64,000 nucleotides of DNA from NCBI GenBank assembly GCA_018261615.1, contig JAGTSE010000029.1, positions 1-64,000 on the forward strand. Reading direction: 5' to 3'. Below the pieces are notes generated by a model. The model did not search any database and was not told where the DNA came from. It saw only the letters and a list, made by a program, of their open reading frames with translations. Position 1 is the first letter of the stretch, and every line of letters begins with the position of its first letter. This DNA is from Pseudomonadota bacterium. GTDB lineage: Bacteria; Pseudomonadota; Gammaproteobacteria; Enterobacterales; Enterobacteriaceae. Shown here in pieces: positions 7,591 through 16,965 of this stretch. The position numbers were made by a program, and so were the translations under genes.

Positions 7591-10410
7591 TCAGCTCCTG
7601 CTTGTGTTCATTGTGCGCAACAACGCACGTAACTGTGATAGCGATAAAGGCTTACGCAGCAGGCAGTCCATCCCCGCTGCATATCCCCTTTCTTTCTCCT
7701 CCTGGTAGGCATTACCAGTCAGGCCGATTATCTGCCCTGCATATCCCTGTTTCCTGAGCCTGCGGGCGACTTCATATCCGTCCAGATCAGGCATGCACAA
7801 ATCTGTTATCACGGCGTTAAATGTTAGAACATCAGAAAAATCAACAGCTTCACGACCACTGCTGGCAAGGGTAACCACACACCCCAATAGCTCAAGTTGC
7901 TCGCGTAAAATCATGTGACTTATCGGGCTGTCATCAATGATGAGCAGATGTAAACCAAACTTGTCTGCAACGAACGGAGTTATTACCGAATCCTCGGGAA
8001 TCATGCTGTTCTGCATTGACTGCACTACGCGACCTATTGCAGTCACGCTGTATGCCCCAGTAATAACAGCGTCATGTTCACTTTTGCGTTCATGGGCCAA
8101 AGTTGGTGGCAACGCGATGACCCGCTTACCTCGCCAGTTAGATGTATGAACAAGCGGTGGCCATGCCTGAATCAGTATTCCCCTTGCGCAATCACTGGCT
8201 GTCACGCTGCGAAAAGGCAGGGCCTGAGCCCCCCAGTAGCGCAACCATTCGCAAAGGTTGTAGACAATTTCAGGAACTGCGCCATCAACGTAAACAGGCT
8301 CCGGCAGCAGATTAGGTAAAGGCGGCATGTTGCTATCACTGGCCAGGGGCAATGTGACCTCAAAAGTAAAACGGCTGCCCAGGTTACGTTCACTGATTGC
8401 CCATAGCTTGCCCTGCATAAGTTGAGCCAGGCGCGAACAGATAGACAATCCCAGACCAGAGCCAGACTCTTGTGAGGAAAGTTTATTTGTCGGACGAAAA
8501 TAGGGGTCAAACAACCGGGGCAAATGTTCCTGTGGAATACCAATACCGCTGTCCACCACCTGAAATGCCACACGGACGTTATCGTCAACATGCTGTGAGA
8601 CGTTAACCCTCAACACGACATGGCCTGAAAGCGTAAATTTGACCGCGTTATTAACAAGGTTATCCAGTATCTGGCGTACACGGGTAGCATCGCCCATCAA
8701 CAGGTGAGGGACGCTGGTATCAGAGATGGCGTAGATCTGCAGGCCTTTGTTCTCGGCTTTTGCTGCATACGTTTCAACCACCAACTCCGCAAGCTCCATA
8801 GGCGAGAAGGGCATACTCTCCAGCGTTAACTGACCGGCCTCAATACTGGACAGATCCAGGCTATCATTAACAATGCGTAACAAGCTTGAGGATGAATGCA
8901 ACAGCGTTTTCATATACTCGTGCTGTTGCCCACTTAGTCCACTTAGTGCGAACAACTCAAGTGTTCCCAGGATCCCATACAGTGGAGTACGGATTTCGTG
9001 GCTCATTGTTGTGAGGAAAAGGGTTTTCGCCTGGTTTGCTGATTCCGCTATACTTTTAGCTTCGACCAGAGAGCGTTCGGTATCTTTTAACCGGGAAATA
9101 TCACTCAGTACACAGAGAATGGCATCCTTTCCCCCCCAAAATGTCGGCGTACAACTCAGCTGAATTGTGCGTTTGTCTTGCAGAACAATTTCGTGAGAGG
9201 TGGTGGATCCATTATCCTCTGAGATCCTGGTAAACCACGCCCTGTCGCTTTTTATCCACACTTGCGCCAGCTCGTTGCAAAAAAGGAGTTCTGCGTCTTT
9301 TTTACGTACCAGAGCTAACCCCACCGGGGCTGTCGCTATCAGTTTTCGATTCAGCGCTTCGCTATCGATCAGTGCGGAATACTGGCTAAGTGCCGGTTGC
9401 AAAACCCGTCGTGACAGATAACAGATACTTACCACAACAAATATTACGAGCATTAAAGCCGTAAATACTACGGCCTGAAAAACAGGTAGATTCGTTTTAA
9501 TTAGCTGAGAAACGGGCACATAGTAGACCAGGCTCCAGCCACCGTGACCTACTGATTTACGTAATATCAGATACTCCGGAAACAATCGTCCACCGGCTAC
9601 GCCAAACGTATCGGCAATGAACCTGCCAACCCAGTAATTCTGACCAGTTATATGGTTTCCATGATGTAAAGCCAGTACCCCTTGAGGATCAATGAGGTCG
9701 TATTTCCCCCCCTGTAGTGAAGACAAATCGATGCTGGAAGTCAGGTCGTGAAAGGTTAGCCCCAGCCAGCCTGACGTTGAATCTGTGAGATCCACGGGTG
9801 TATAAAGATAGAGTCTGTCATCCTTATCCCCCGTAGGGTTAAACCAGGCTATAGGCAACGCGCCATCTTCCCCCGTCAACCATTTTTGTTCTGACAGAAA
9901 CGACACGATTTCGCGTTCGCTTTCCGGTGTTATTTTGGGCACGTTATCTTGTGCGGAGAATATTGCCGTTGTTTTGCCTGTCCTGCCCGATGTATAAATC
10001 AACTGAGTTTTGCTTCGTTCAAATTCAGCCTGGTCTTTATCAGTCACCATTACGCCATGTTTTTTTTGACTTCCGCTCCCACGTAGCGGGTGAATGGTGA
10101 TTTCCGGAAATGAAAGGACTTCTTGTGCTTTTTCAGCCGGAAATCCTTGTGGTAAAGGTATTATGGCTGCCGCCATGGATTGCAGCATGGACTCCCGTTC
10201 ATCAAAGAAATACTGTGCGCTATAAGCCGCAGCATTCATCTGACGACGATAGTCTGAGACCGTACTGGTCAGGGTGTAATAAAGATAAGAAATAGATGCA
10301 ACAGCAATGCAGCACAGTAACGCCATTGCAAATAAACACAGCAATGTCTTTGGCAGATGTGGGGCCTTACGAGATGAGAATAAAAGAATATCATATTTAA
10401 TCTTTGACAT
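7591..10410 (-). CDS. PvrS-like hybrid sensor kinase without Hpt
   Basis: This 939-residue inner-membrane kinase has TM1 at about 22-46, a periplasmic region, TM2 at about 310-336, HisKA (TTMSHEIRTPLYGILG), ATPase motifs (NLVNNAVKFT, DSGIGIP, GSGLGLSICSRL), an RcsC-like alpha-beta-loop region (NLCEWLRYWGAQALP) and a C-terminal receiver (IDDSPISHM, phospho-Asp in VITDLCMP, RKP). It stops soon after the receiver and has no Hpt. It would therefore need an Hpt from elsewhere, most likely the C-terminus of the second kinase in the operon. It is the first gene of the signalling operon and diverges from the fimbrial operon across 329 bp. Confidence 0.9.
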   Translation of the reverse strand: MSKIKYDILLFSSRKAPHLPKTLLCLFAMALLCCIAVASISYLYYTLTSTVSDYRRQMNAAAYSAQYFFDERESMLQSMAAAIIPLPQGFPAEKAQEVLSFPEITIHPLRGSGSQKKHGVMVTDKDQAEFERSKTQLIYTSGRTGKTTAIFSAQDNVPKITPESEREIVSFLSEQKWLTGEDGALPIAWFNPTGDKDDRLYLYTPVDLTDSTSGWLGLTFHDLTSSIDLSSLQGGKYDLIDPQGVLALHHGNHITGQNYWVGRFIADTFGVAGGRLFPEYLILRKSVGHGGWSLVYYVPVSQLIKTNLPVFQAVVFTALMLVIFVVVSICYLSRRVLQPALSQYSALIDSEALNRKLIATAPVGLALVRKKDAELLFCNELAQVWIKSDRAWFTRISEDNGSTTSHEIVLQDKRTIQLSCTPTFWGGKDAILCVLSDISRLKDTERSLVEAKSIAESANQAKTLFLTTMSHEIRTPLYGILGTLELFALSGLSGQQHEYMKTLLHSSSSLLRIVNDSLDLSSIEAGQLTLESMPFSPMELAELVVETYAAKAENKGLQIYAISDTSVPHLLMGDATRVRQILDNLVNNAVKFTLSGHVVLRVNVSQHVDDNVRVAFQVVDSGIGIPQEHLPRLFDPYFRPTNKLSSQESGSGLGLSICSRLAQLMQGKLWAISERNLGSRFTFEVTLPLASDSNMPPLPNLLPEPVYVDGAVPEIVYNLCEWLRYWGAQALPFRSVTASDCARGILIQAWPPLVHTSNWRGKRVIALPPTLAHERKSEHDAVITGAYSVTAIGRVVQSMQNSMIPEDSVITPFVADKFGLHLLIIDDSPISHMILREQLELLGCVVTLASSGREAVDFSDVLTFNAVITDLCMPDLDGYEVARRLRKQGYAGQIIGLTGNAYQEEKERGYAAGMDCLLRKPLSLSQLRALLRTMNTSRS

Positions 10411-10445
10411 TTCATTATGATATAAACTCCGGGAAGAACTTCATA

Positions 10446-10459
10446 TAAGTAAATCCTTA
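10446..10459. promoter_or_regulatory. TAAG-N6-CTTA dyad, candidate RcsB-like operator
   Basis: The sequence TAAGTAAATCCTTA has inverted TAAG/CTTA arms with a 6-base spacer, like RcsB boxes (TAAGAATATTCCTA type). It lies in the leader of the first kinase gene. The twin site is 77 bp away. Confidence 0.4.
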
Positions 10460-10522
10460 TTTTTGTGTTCTTGACATTGTTGCTGTTAAAAATCCTGACC
10501 ATACACAGGGAGTAAATGGTTT

Positions 10523-10536
10523 TAAGGTATTACTTA
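10523..10536. promoter_or_regulatory. Second TAAG-N6-CTTA dyad, candidate RcsB-like operator
   Basis: The sequence TAAGGTATTACTTA has the same arms and spacing as the site at 10446-10459, and lies midway between the two operons. It could be bound by the locus regulator encoded at 2433-3098. Confidence 0.4.
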
Positions 10537-10739
10537 TATACACCTAAGTTGAATTTTGCATAATAGGCATCGCGAATGCTTGGCAAAGAGTATCTGCTAT
10601 CGCTCACACCAGGGGAATCAGTCAAACCCTTTATTTGGGAATGGCTGTCTAAGAAACTAAATGTAAAGCATTGCACTTATTTTATTCTGACTCAGGTTAT
10701 CCAACTAATCGGATATTCATTTTTATTAAAGGACATATC

Positions 10740-11252
10740 ATGAAAAAGATTTTATTAATCGCCACTGTCGCAGCATTATTTTCGACGCAATATGCTAGTG
10801 CAGCTGACGGAACGATTAATTTTAACGGAAACATTACAGACACAGCCTGTACTATAGATGCTTCTTCCGCTAATCAGACCGTGACTATGGGTACGGTGTC
10901 AAAAACCTCGTTTCAGGGTGCTGGATCAACGGCAGCACCGACACGCTTCACTATTTCACTGACTGCTTGCCCGGATACGACCGCGAAAGTACGTTTCGAT
11001 GGCCCGACCGCACCAGGGAACGCCTCGATTCTTCGCCTTAACACCGGGGAAACTGCAGAGGGCGTTGGGGTGGCTATTTATGAAGATGACAGCAGCACAC
11101 TGATCCCGGTTAGCACCGCTTCAGCTGCCAAGACGCTGTCAAACGCTGGCGAAAATGTTTTGGCATACGTCGCAAAATACATGGCTACAGGTGATTCTGT
11201 TATTGCAGGTAGTGCCAACGCAACAGCATCCTTCACTATCACCTATCCGTAA
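10740..11252 (+). CDS. Major fimbrial subunit (type 1 fimbrial family)
   Basis: This 170-residue secreted pilin has a signal peptide (MKKILLIATVAALFSTQYASA) and a mature chain beginning ADGTINFNGNITDTACTI. The two pilin cysteines are in TACTI and LTACPD, and the chain ends in the beta-strand motif ASFTITYP for chaperone donor-strand exchange. The ATG at 10740, behind AAAGGA, is chosen over the longer upstream frame because it starts the signal peptide. It is the first gene of a subunit-chaperone-usher-adhesin operon. It resembles CupA/CupD-type and Mrk/Fim-type major pilins. Confidence 0.9.
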   Translation: MKKILLIATVAALFSTQYASAADGTINFNGNITDTACTIDASSANQTVTMGTVSKTSFQGAGSTAAPTRFTISLTACPDTTAKVRFDGPTAPGNASILRLNTGETAEGVGVAIYEDDSSTLIPVSTASAAKTLSNAGENVLAYVAKYMATGDSVIAGSANATASFTITYP

Positions 11253-11309
11253 TAATTTAATACCACAGGGCTGGTGACGGCCCTGTGTTGCTCAATACAG
11301 GATTGACAA

Positions 11310-11990
11310 ATGTTCCGGTTTTCCCGAAATACGTTTTTATCATTTATCTTTTTATTACCCATGTTTGCTTCAGCCGGCGTGGAGATCGGCGGCACCCGCG
11401 TTATTTTTGATGGTGGCAGCAAGCAGGCATCCATCAGTGTTAGTAACCCTGACGACAAACCCTTTCTTATTCAGTCATGGGTGAATAAGAAAGAGGATGG
11501 AGATGATAATGATGAAACTTTTATAACAACACCTCCGCTCTTTCGCCTGGAGCCTCATGCACAAAATTCAGTTCGTGTTGTTTTAAATCACAATCAACTG
11601 CCTCAGGATAAGGAGTCAGTTTACTGGCTTAATATTAAAAGTATTCCTTCTATGAACAGTAGCGTTAACAATGAACTGCTTATTGCGGTGAAATCCAAGA
11701 TGAAACTTATTTATCGACCGACGGGGCTAAGTGGGGATCCTGCAACTGCATGGCAAAAACTGATTTTTTCTCGTAAGAATGGCGCGCTTGTTGTCTCTAA
11801 TCCAACACCGTACAGTGTTTCATTTTACGACGTAAAAGTGAACGGTAAAGAGATAAAAAACACACCGATGGCCTTGCCGGGGCAGGAAGTATCACTGGGC
11901 CAGAATGCTTCGCCTGGAAGTAAAATACGATGGCGTGCAATAAATGATTTTGGCAGTTCGACAGCTGAGCATGAAATCACATTACAGTAA
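11310..11990 (+). CDS. Periplasmic fimbrial chaperone
   Basis: This 226-residue PapD-type chaperone has a signal peptide (FRFSRNTFLSFIFLLPMFASA) and a two-domain immunoglobulin-like body. The N-terminal strand motif GGTRVIFDGGSKQASISVSN precedes the usual PFLIQSW segment. A conserved chaperone signature follows (ESVYWLNIKSIP), then KLIYRPTGL. It would cap and deliver subunits to the usher by donor-strand complementation. It lies 57 bp after the pilin gene, and the usher frame begins within 20 bp of its end. The family ID is secure, while exact subunit partners are inferred from the operon. Confidence 0.93.
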   Translation: MFRFSRNTFLSFIFLLPMFASAGVEIGGTRVIFDGGSKQASISVSNPDDKPFLIQSWVNKKEDGDDNDETFITTPPLFRLEPHAQNSVRVVLNHNQLPQDKESVYWLNIKSIPSMNSSVNNELLIAVKSKMKLIYRPTGLSGDPATAWQKLIFSRKNGALVVSNPTPYSVSFYDVKVNGKEIKNTPMALPGQEVSLGQNASPGSKIRWRAINDFGSSTAEHEITLQ

Positions 11991-12006
11991 TTTTAAAGAT
12001 ATTCCT

Positions 12007-14529
12007 ATGAGACAATATAATTATAATGGAAAAACTCTGAAGCCAGAGTATTCTTTGGCTGTTACAGCAATTTTAATTAACCTCTTTACAGCTAATGCCC
12101 GCGCGGAAGATTATTTCCCTCCCGATTCAATTGAGGTCCGAGGTAATCTGTCTCAGCATGTCGATCTTTCACAATTCAACCGGGAGGGAGGACTGATTCC
12201 TGGTATTTATACTGTATCTGTTTACTTTAACGGACGTTATGTCGATGAGCGAGACATTACGTTTACATTACAGAATACGAAACTGAGCCCAGTAATAACC
12301 GTCGGGGATCTACTGCAATGGGGGGTTGCTACACATGCAACACCTGAATTTATGCAGGCTAATATAAACAGTAAAATAACTGCGATTGAAAAACTATTAC
12401 CGGGAAGTTACACGGATTTTGATTTTTCTCAGAGGCGTCTCAACATTAGTGTTCCCCAACAATATGTGGCCAGTAATCCGCAGGGCTACATTTCTGAAAG
12501 TGAATGGGATGATGGGTTGAATATGCTGTTCTTAAATTACAGCTATTCAGGTGCAACCACACACAATGTCAGTGCTTCGTCAACAACCAACAGTGATTAT
12601 CTGAACCTGAGAAGTGGGGCTAATCTGGGGGCCTGGCGGCTACGCAATTACAGTGCTTATACCAGAAGTCCTCGTGCCAGTAAGTGGGACAATATCAATA
12701 CCTCTTTGCAGCGTGATATTAAAATGCTGAAAAGCCAGTTTGTGGTGGGGGAAGGACAATCACGATCGGATGTATTTGACAGCTTTGCCTTTCGCGGTCT
12801 GCAACTCTATTCCGATGACAATATGCTGCCCGAAAGTCAGCGTGGATTTGCACCAATAGTCAGGGGAATAGCACGCAGCAATGCGCAAGTCACCATACGT
12901 CAGAACGGGAGCACTATCTGGCAGTCATATGTACCACCCGGCCCCTTTGTGATTGATGATTTATATCCTACGTCCTCATCTGGTGAACTGGAGATCATCA
13001 TTCGCGAGTCGGATGGAACAGAACGACGGTCGACGCAACCATTTTCTGCTGTGCCTTTAATGCAGCGTGAGGGGCACTTTAAATATGCACTGGCAGCCGG
13101 AAAATATCATTCAGGCGATAATGCTGACAAAGAACCCTCTTTTATTCAGGGAACGGGCATATATGGTCTTCCGTGGACCTCAACGGTTTATGGCGGTGGC
13201 ATTTTCTCCGATAACTACGCATCTGTGGCCTTAGGGTTAGGAAAAGGTCTTGGGGACTTAGGATCTGTATCGCTGGATGGCACATTCTCCCGTAGTCAGT
13301 TTGCCAATAATACCGACACCGGGGGGGCTTTCCGTTTTCAGTATTCAAAAGATCTGGTCGCCAGCGGCACAACGTTTACCCTCCTTGGCTATCGCTACTC
13401 GACTGCGGGTTACCATGATTTTAACGAAGCCAATGGCGATTACTATGACAGCACTCCAGCAGAGTATCTGACAGAAGATGAAAAGCAAGCGTACAAAAAC
13501 TGGCGCGGCACCCACACGAAACGCAGCCGGACGCAGGCCAACGTCAACCAGAGCCTCGGAGATTATGGCAGCCTCTATCTGTCGGCTTATGAGCAGCGTT
13601 ACTGGGGGAGCGATAAAGAACGCACAATTAATGCGGGGTACAGCAGCACCTATAACGGGATCAATTATTCCTTTAACTATGGCTATTCGAAATCACATTT
13701 AAACAGCAGTGAGCAGACGTTCTCGCTGTCCGTACAAATTCCACTGAGCAGGTTCCTGCCTGATAGCTGGTTTAGTATGTCAAGTACCAGTAATAAACGT
13801 GGAGATACTACGATGATGGCTGGTTTGTCGGGGACGGCTCTTGCCGATAAGAATCTTTCCTGGAGTGCGCAGCAAGGTTACAACAGCCAGCATGCGGATA
13901 CTATGGGAAACGTTGCCATGAATTACCGGGGACGAACAGGGGAATACCTGGCAGGATACAACTATTCTCGACAGAACCAGCAGTTTACCTACGGTACTCA
14001 GGGTGGTGTTGTTCTTCATCCTTACGGGTTGACCTTAACGCAACCTTTAGGCGATACAACAGCGCTGGTACGGGCCGAAGATGCCGCTAACCTGAGACTG
14101 TTCAATAACTCAGGCTTATATACCAACAGCCAGGGTTACGCCGTCGTACCTTATATAAGCCCATATCAACGGACCCGATTAACGCTGGATACCACATCAC
14201 AGGGAGAGGATGTCGATGTACTGGTCGATACGCGTACCGTCGTACCAACAAACGGAGCGCTGGTGCTGGCAGATTTTCCGACGGCATCCGGTAAAAAGGT
14301 GATGTTTACCTTGCAGGGCGCCAGTATTCCCTTTGGGGCTACTGCTAGCGTGCAGAATAAAAAGCGTACGGTGACAGGCATTGTGGATGATCAGCGAAGA
14401 GTATGGCTGTCTGGCGTGCCTGAGCAGGGAACGGTACAGGTGAAATGGAAAGATGGGCAGTGCAGCGCTCCTTACCGGTTAACGGTAAATTCTCTCTCTG
14501 TCCCTGGCGTGACGGTTAATTGTCACTGA
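12007..14529 (+). CDS. Outer-membrane fimbrial usher
   Basis: This 840-residue FimD/PapC-family usher has an N-terminal domain (DYFPPDSIEVRG, VDLSQFNREGGLIPGIYTV), a long beta-barrel with plug region (FRGLQLYSDDNMLPES, GFAPIVRGIARSNAQVTI) and C-terminal domains ending GVTVNCH. The ATG at 12007 gives a reasonable export signal ending NARA. The open frame extends to 11944 but overlaps the chaperone. It forms the pore through which the pilin is assembled. Its stop is 11 bp before the adhesin ATG. Confidence 0.93.
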   Translation: MRQYNYNGKTLKPEYSLAVTAILINLFTANARAEDYFPPDSIEVRGNLSQHVDLSQFNREGGLIPGIYTVSVYFNGRYVDERDITFTLQNTKLSPVITVGDLLQWGVATHATPEFMQANINSKITAIEKLLPGSYTDFDFSQRRLNISVPQQYVASNPQGYISESEWDDGLNMLFLNYSYSGATTHNVSASSTTNSDYLNLRSGANLGAWRLRNYSAYTRSPRASKWDNINTSLQRDIKMLKSQFVVGEGQSRSDVFDSFAFRGLQLYSDDNMLPESQRGFAPIVRGIARSNAQVTIRQNGSTIWQSYVPPGPFVIDDLYPTSSSGELEIIIRESDGTERRSTQPFSAVPLMQREGHFKYALAAGKYHSGDNADKEPSFIQGTGIYGLPWTSTVYGGGIFSDNYASVALGLGKGLGDLGSVSLDGTFSRSQFANNTDTGGAFRFQYSKDLVASGTTFTLLGYRYSTAGYHDFNEANGDYYDSTPAEYLTEDEKQAYKNWRGTHTKRSRTQANVNQSLGDYGSLYLSAYEQRYWGSDKERTINAGYSSTYNGINYSFNYGYSKSHLNSSEQTFSLSVQIPLSRFLPDSWFSMSSTSNKRGDTTMMAGLSGTALADKNLSWSAQQGYNSQHADTMGNVAMNYRGRTGEYLAGYNYSRQNQQFTYGTQGGVVLHPYGLTLTQPLGDTTALVRAEDAANLRLFNNSGLYTNSQGYAVVPYISPYQRTRLTLDTTSQGEDVDVLVDTRTVVPTNGALVLADFPTASGKKVMFTLQGASIPFGATASVQNKKRTVTGIVDDQRRVWLSGVPEQGTVQVKWKDGQCSAPYRLTVNSLSVPGVTVNCH

Positions 14530-14540
14530 CTGGAGAAATT

Positions 14541-15539
14541 ATGCGTACTATTCTTTTTTTTAGTTTTTCATTACTGATGTTGTTTTCAAAAATGGCGGCG
14601 GCATATACCTGCTCAACGCCGATGCCGACTAATCTTAGATCGATCCCAACTATCACCGTGGCCCGTGATGCGTCCGTTGGTGATATTCTGGGGGCGTCGA
14701 TACCAAATATCACACCGTTTTCATGTGAAAATAATACTCCAGAACTGACTTATCAGGAGTTTGGCGTTAAAGCATATGGAAATTATCAAATGATGATCAG
14801 CGGTCGTCGGGTATACAGCACTAACATTCCGGGGATTGGTTATTCGGTCTACGCAATTGCTCAAGGCTGTAATGGTAGCGCTTTTGGTAAGCATGTTGAT
14901 GGTACCGATACGATCGGTGGTGATGTTAATACACGGTTGCTGTGTAGCGCAGGGGGGATGATTAATGGGGGGTTCACCGCCACGACGGGGATTATTTTTT
15001 ATAAAACTGGCACGGTCACTTCAACCGGTACGGTGATCGGAAAAACAACAGGGGCACTGGTACTGAGAAACAATCAGTCCTCCTGGCAATCTCCGGAGTC
15101 AACTTTTGGATTTTACAGTTTTACTGTGCAGTCAACGGGATGCTCCGTCAGTAAAAGCAATATCAGTGTAGCGATGGGTGACGTTAAAAAGAGCGAATTC
15201 AGCGTTACGGGCAGCTCGCCCGCCAGCAGTTTTACGAAAAACGTAGATATTGAGTTAGCCTGTACAGCAAATACGCTGGTCAGTTTACAGATTGACGGCA
15301 ATATTCAAGATGCGGCAAAAGGGCTGCTTAAGCTGAACAATGTAGCAGGGGCTGCTACAGGGGTTGCTATTCAGTTGCTTTATAAAAGCAATCCACTGAC
15401 ATTGGGTTCTAAGCTGTTTATTGGTGAAGCCGGCACGACGATGACCATCCCGCTACAGGCTCGCTATTACCAGACATTAAGCACTATTAAGTCTGGTTTC
15501 GCGAACAGTGTCGCGACTTTTACTTTGACTTACCAGTAA
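14541..15539 (+). CDS. Fimbrial tip adhesin
   Basis: This 332-residue secreted protein has a signal peptide (RTILFFSFSLLMLFSKMAAA), a Cys-containing N-terminal region (YTCSTPMP ... PFSCENN) likely to be the lectin-like binding domain, and a C-terminal pilin domain from about residue 195 (QSTGCSVSKSNISV ... IELACTANT) ending ATFTLTYQ. The two-domain plan and last position in the operon match FimH/MrkD-type adhesins. The ligand cannot be predicted. The start at 14541 follows GGAG at 14532-14535. Confidence 0.85.
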   Translation: MRTILFFSFSLLMLFSKMAAAYTCSTPMPTNLRSIPTITVARDASVGDILGASIPNITPFSCENNTPELTYQEFGVKAYGNYQMMISGRRVYSTNIPGIGYSVYAIAQGCNGSAFGKHVDGTDTIGGDVNTRLLCSAGGMINGGFTATTGIIFYKTGTVTSTGTVIGKTTGALVLRNNQSSWQSPESTFGFYSFTVQSTGCSVSKSNISVAMGDVKKSEFSVTGSSPASSFTKNVDIELACTANTLVSLQIDGNIQDAAKGLLKLNNVAGAATGVAIQLLYKSNPLTLGSKLFIGEAGTTMTIPLQARYYQTLSTIKSGFANSVATFTLTYQ

Positions 15540-15578
15540 TAATTTTTATGAGCATTAGGGGATAACTGTTATTTAGCT

Positions 15579-15598
15579 TAGAGCCAGGGATAGGCTCT
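15579..15598 (+). terminator. Hairpin after the fimbrial operon
   Basis: AGAGCC and GGCTCT pair around a 7-base loop about 40 bp after the adhesin stop. There is only a weak T-rich tail, so this is a modest terminator candidate. Confidence 0.4.
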
Positions 15599-15672
15599 TA
15601 ATATGATTATTTCATACATCACCTACTCTATGTGTCATTATTAAACCCGACTATGGCACAAGGAATTAATCA

Positions 15673-16143
15673 ATGATTTTACTCAGACCAATGAGTGGGG
15701 AAGAGTATCCGGCTTATCTTGCCTATTTTATTCCGGATTATGCCGCCGAAATTGCCGTAAACTATGGGCTTTCCAGTGCGGACGCACTTGCCCGGGCAAA
15801 ACGAGAAATTGCGGAAGATCTGCCGGCAGGTGTAAATTCGCCGGGCCAGGTTTTATTAAGCTTGTTTATCCAGTCCGGCAGTGATGAAAAGCCTGTTGGC
15901 TATCTGTGGTATAAACCCGATTTCAAATCGCACACCGCATTTATCTATGATTTTCATATTTTTGCTTCCTGTCAGGGTAAGGGGCTGGGGAAACTGGCTT
16001 TGGCGGCGCTTGAAAACGAACTTCGTGAGAAAAATATCGCACAGGTCAGGCTTCGGGTGGCGGGCGACAACAGCCGTGCCCGCCATGTTTATGAGACCAC
16101 AGGTTTTCGTGTCACCGGTGTCAATATGAGCAAAAACCTGTAA
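15673..16143 (+). CDS. GNAT-family N-acetyltransferase
   Basis: This 156-residue cytosolic protein ends in a GNAT fold. The acetyl-CoA loop is CQGKGLGKLALAALE (about residues 101-115), followed by LRVAGDNSRARHVYETTGF (motif B). The N-terminal half has an EEYPAYLAYFIPDYA segment typical of small GNAT enzymes annotated in enterobacteria. The substrate is unknown. It stands alone between the fimbrial operon and a second GNAT gene. Confidence 0.85.
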   Translation: MILLRPMSGEEYPAYLAYFIPDYAAEIAVNYGLSSADALARAKREIAEDLPAGVNSPGQVLLSLFIQSGSDEKPVGYLWYKPDFKSHTAFIYDFHIFASCQGKGLGKLALAALENELREKNIAQVRLRVAGDNSRARHVYETTGFRVTGVNMSKNL

Positions 16144-16344
16144 GGCGGCGGTTGGCTTATTTCGGCGGGCCGCCCTGGCGGTTCTTTCCGGCGTGACCGC
16201 GAATGTATCGCAATTGTCCGGGGAGCTGCTGCCCGCATCGCATTAAAAATTGACGATGCTCTTCTGCTGACATTGTGTTAGCCACTTCTCTGGTGGATAA
16301 ATTTCATGCCATGATGGGTTTTTCACCTGGTGAGGTCGAGGAAG

Positions 16345-16806
16345 ATGGTACAAGAGTGGCATAAAGACGGTTTTCTGATCACTACTGACGTAGAAAAACA
16401 GGATATTACGGAAATTCACCGCTATCTGACGCGATCGACCTGGGCTGCGGGCATTGACAGAGAGACGGTGGCATTATCGGTGCAAAACAGCCTCAATTTT
16501 GGCCTTTTCCATGACGGCGCGCAGATCGGTTTTGCCCGCCTGATTACCGATTACGCCACCTTTGCGTATCTCTGTGATGTGTATGTGCTGGAAGAATACC
16601 AGGGCCGGGATCTTGGGCGCTGGCTGATCGCCTGTTGGCATGCGCATCCGGTGTTTGAGAAATTACGCCGCATTATGCTGTTTACCAGCACCGCGCCCTG
16701 GCTGTACGAAAAGTTTGGCTATCAGCCAATCAATAGACCAAATTATGCCTGGTCGATTGCCCGACCGGATATTTATCAGAACCCGGCCAGTCAGCCTGAA
16801 CGTTAA
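16345..16806 (+). CDS. GNAT-family N-acetyltransferase
   Basis: This 153-residue acetyltransferase has an N-terminal ITEIHRYLTRSTWAAGI segment, central LCDVYVLEEYQGRDLGRWLI with the acetyl-CoA binding motif (QGRDLG), and a C-terminal WLYEKFGYQPINRP. It belongs to a small GNAT subgroup common in proteobacteria. The ATG at 16345, preceded by GAGGAAG, is chosen over the GTG at 16330. It is unrelated to the preceding GNAT beyond the fold. The substrate is not predictable. Confidence 0.85.
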   Translation: MVQEWHKDGFLITTDVEKQDITEIHRYLTRSTWAAGIDRETVALSVQNSLNFGLFHDGAQIGFARLITDYATFAYLCDVYVLEEYQGRDLGRWLIACWHAHPVFEKLRRIMLFTSTAPWLYEKFGYQPINRPNYAWSIARPDIYQNPASQPER

Positions 16807-16965
16807 TAACGTTAATTAAGTATGCCGCACTGTTGCGGCATTAACCCCCGTTTACAACCACCCTGTTGCATAATTTTGCGAGCACGATTCCAACAATAGC
16901 AATTAGTTCAGAAAGTTAGCTATAATCCCTTGTCGCGTGTAATGACTCTCCTTATGGTTACAGCG

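Larger units (their letters stand above)
10411..10739. promoter_or_regulatory. Divergent regulatory region between kinase and fimbrial operons
   Basis: This AT-rich 329-bp gap separates the minus-strand signalling operon from the plus-strand fimbrial operon, so it must hold both promoters. It contains two TAAG-N6-CTTA dyads (listed separately). AAAGGA just before ATG 10740 is the ribosome site of the major subunit. No clear sigma-70 boxes could be assigned with confidence. Confidence 0.6.
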
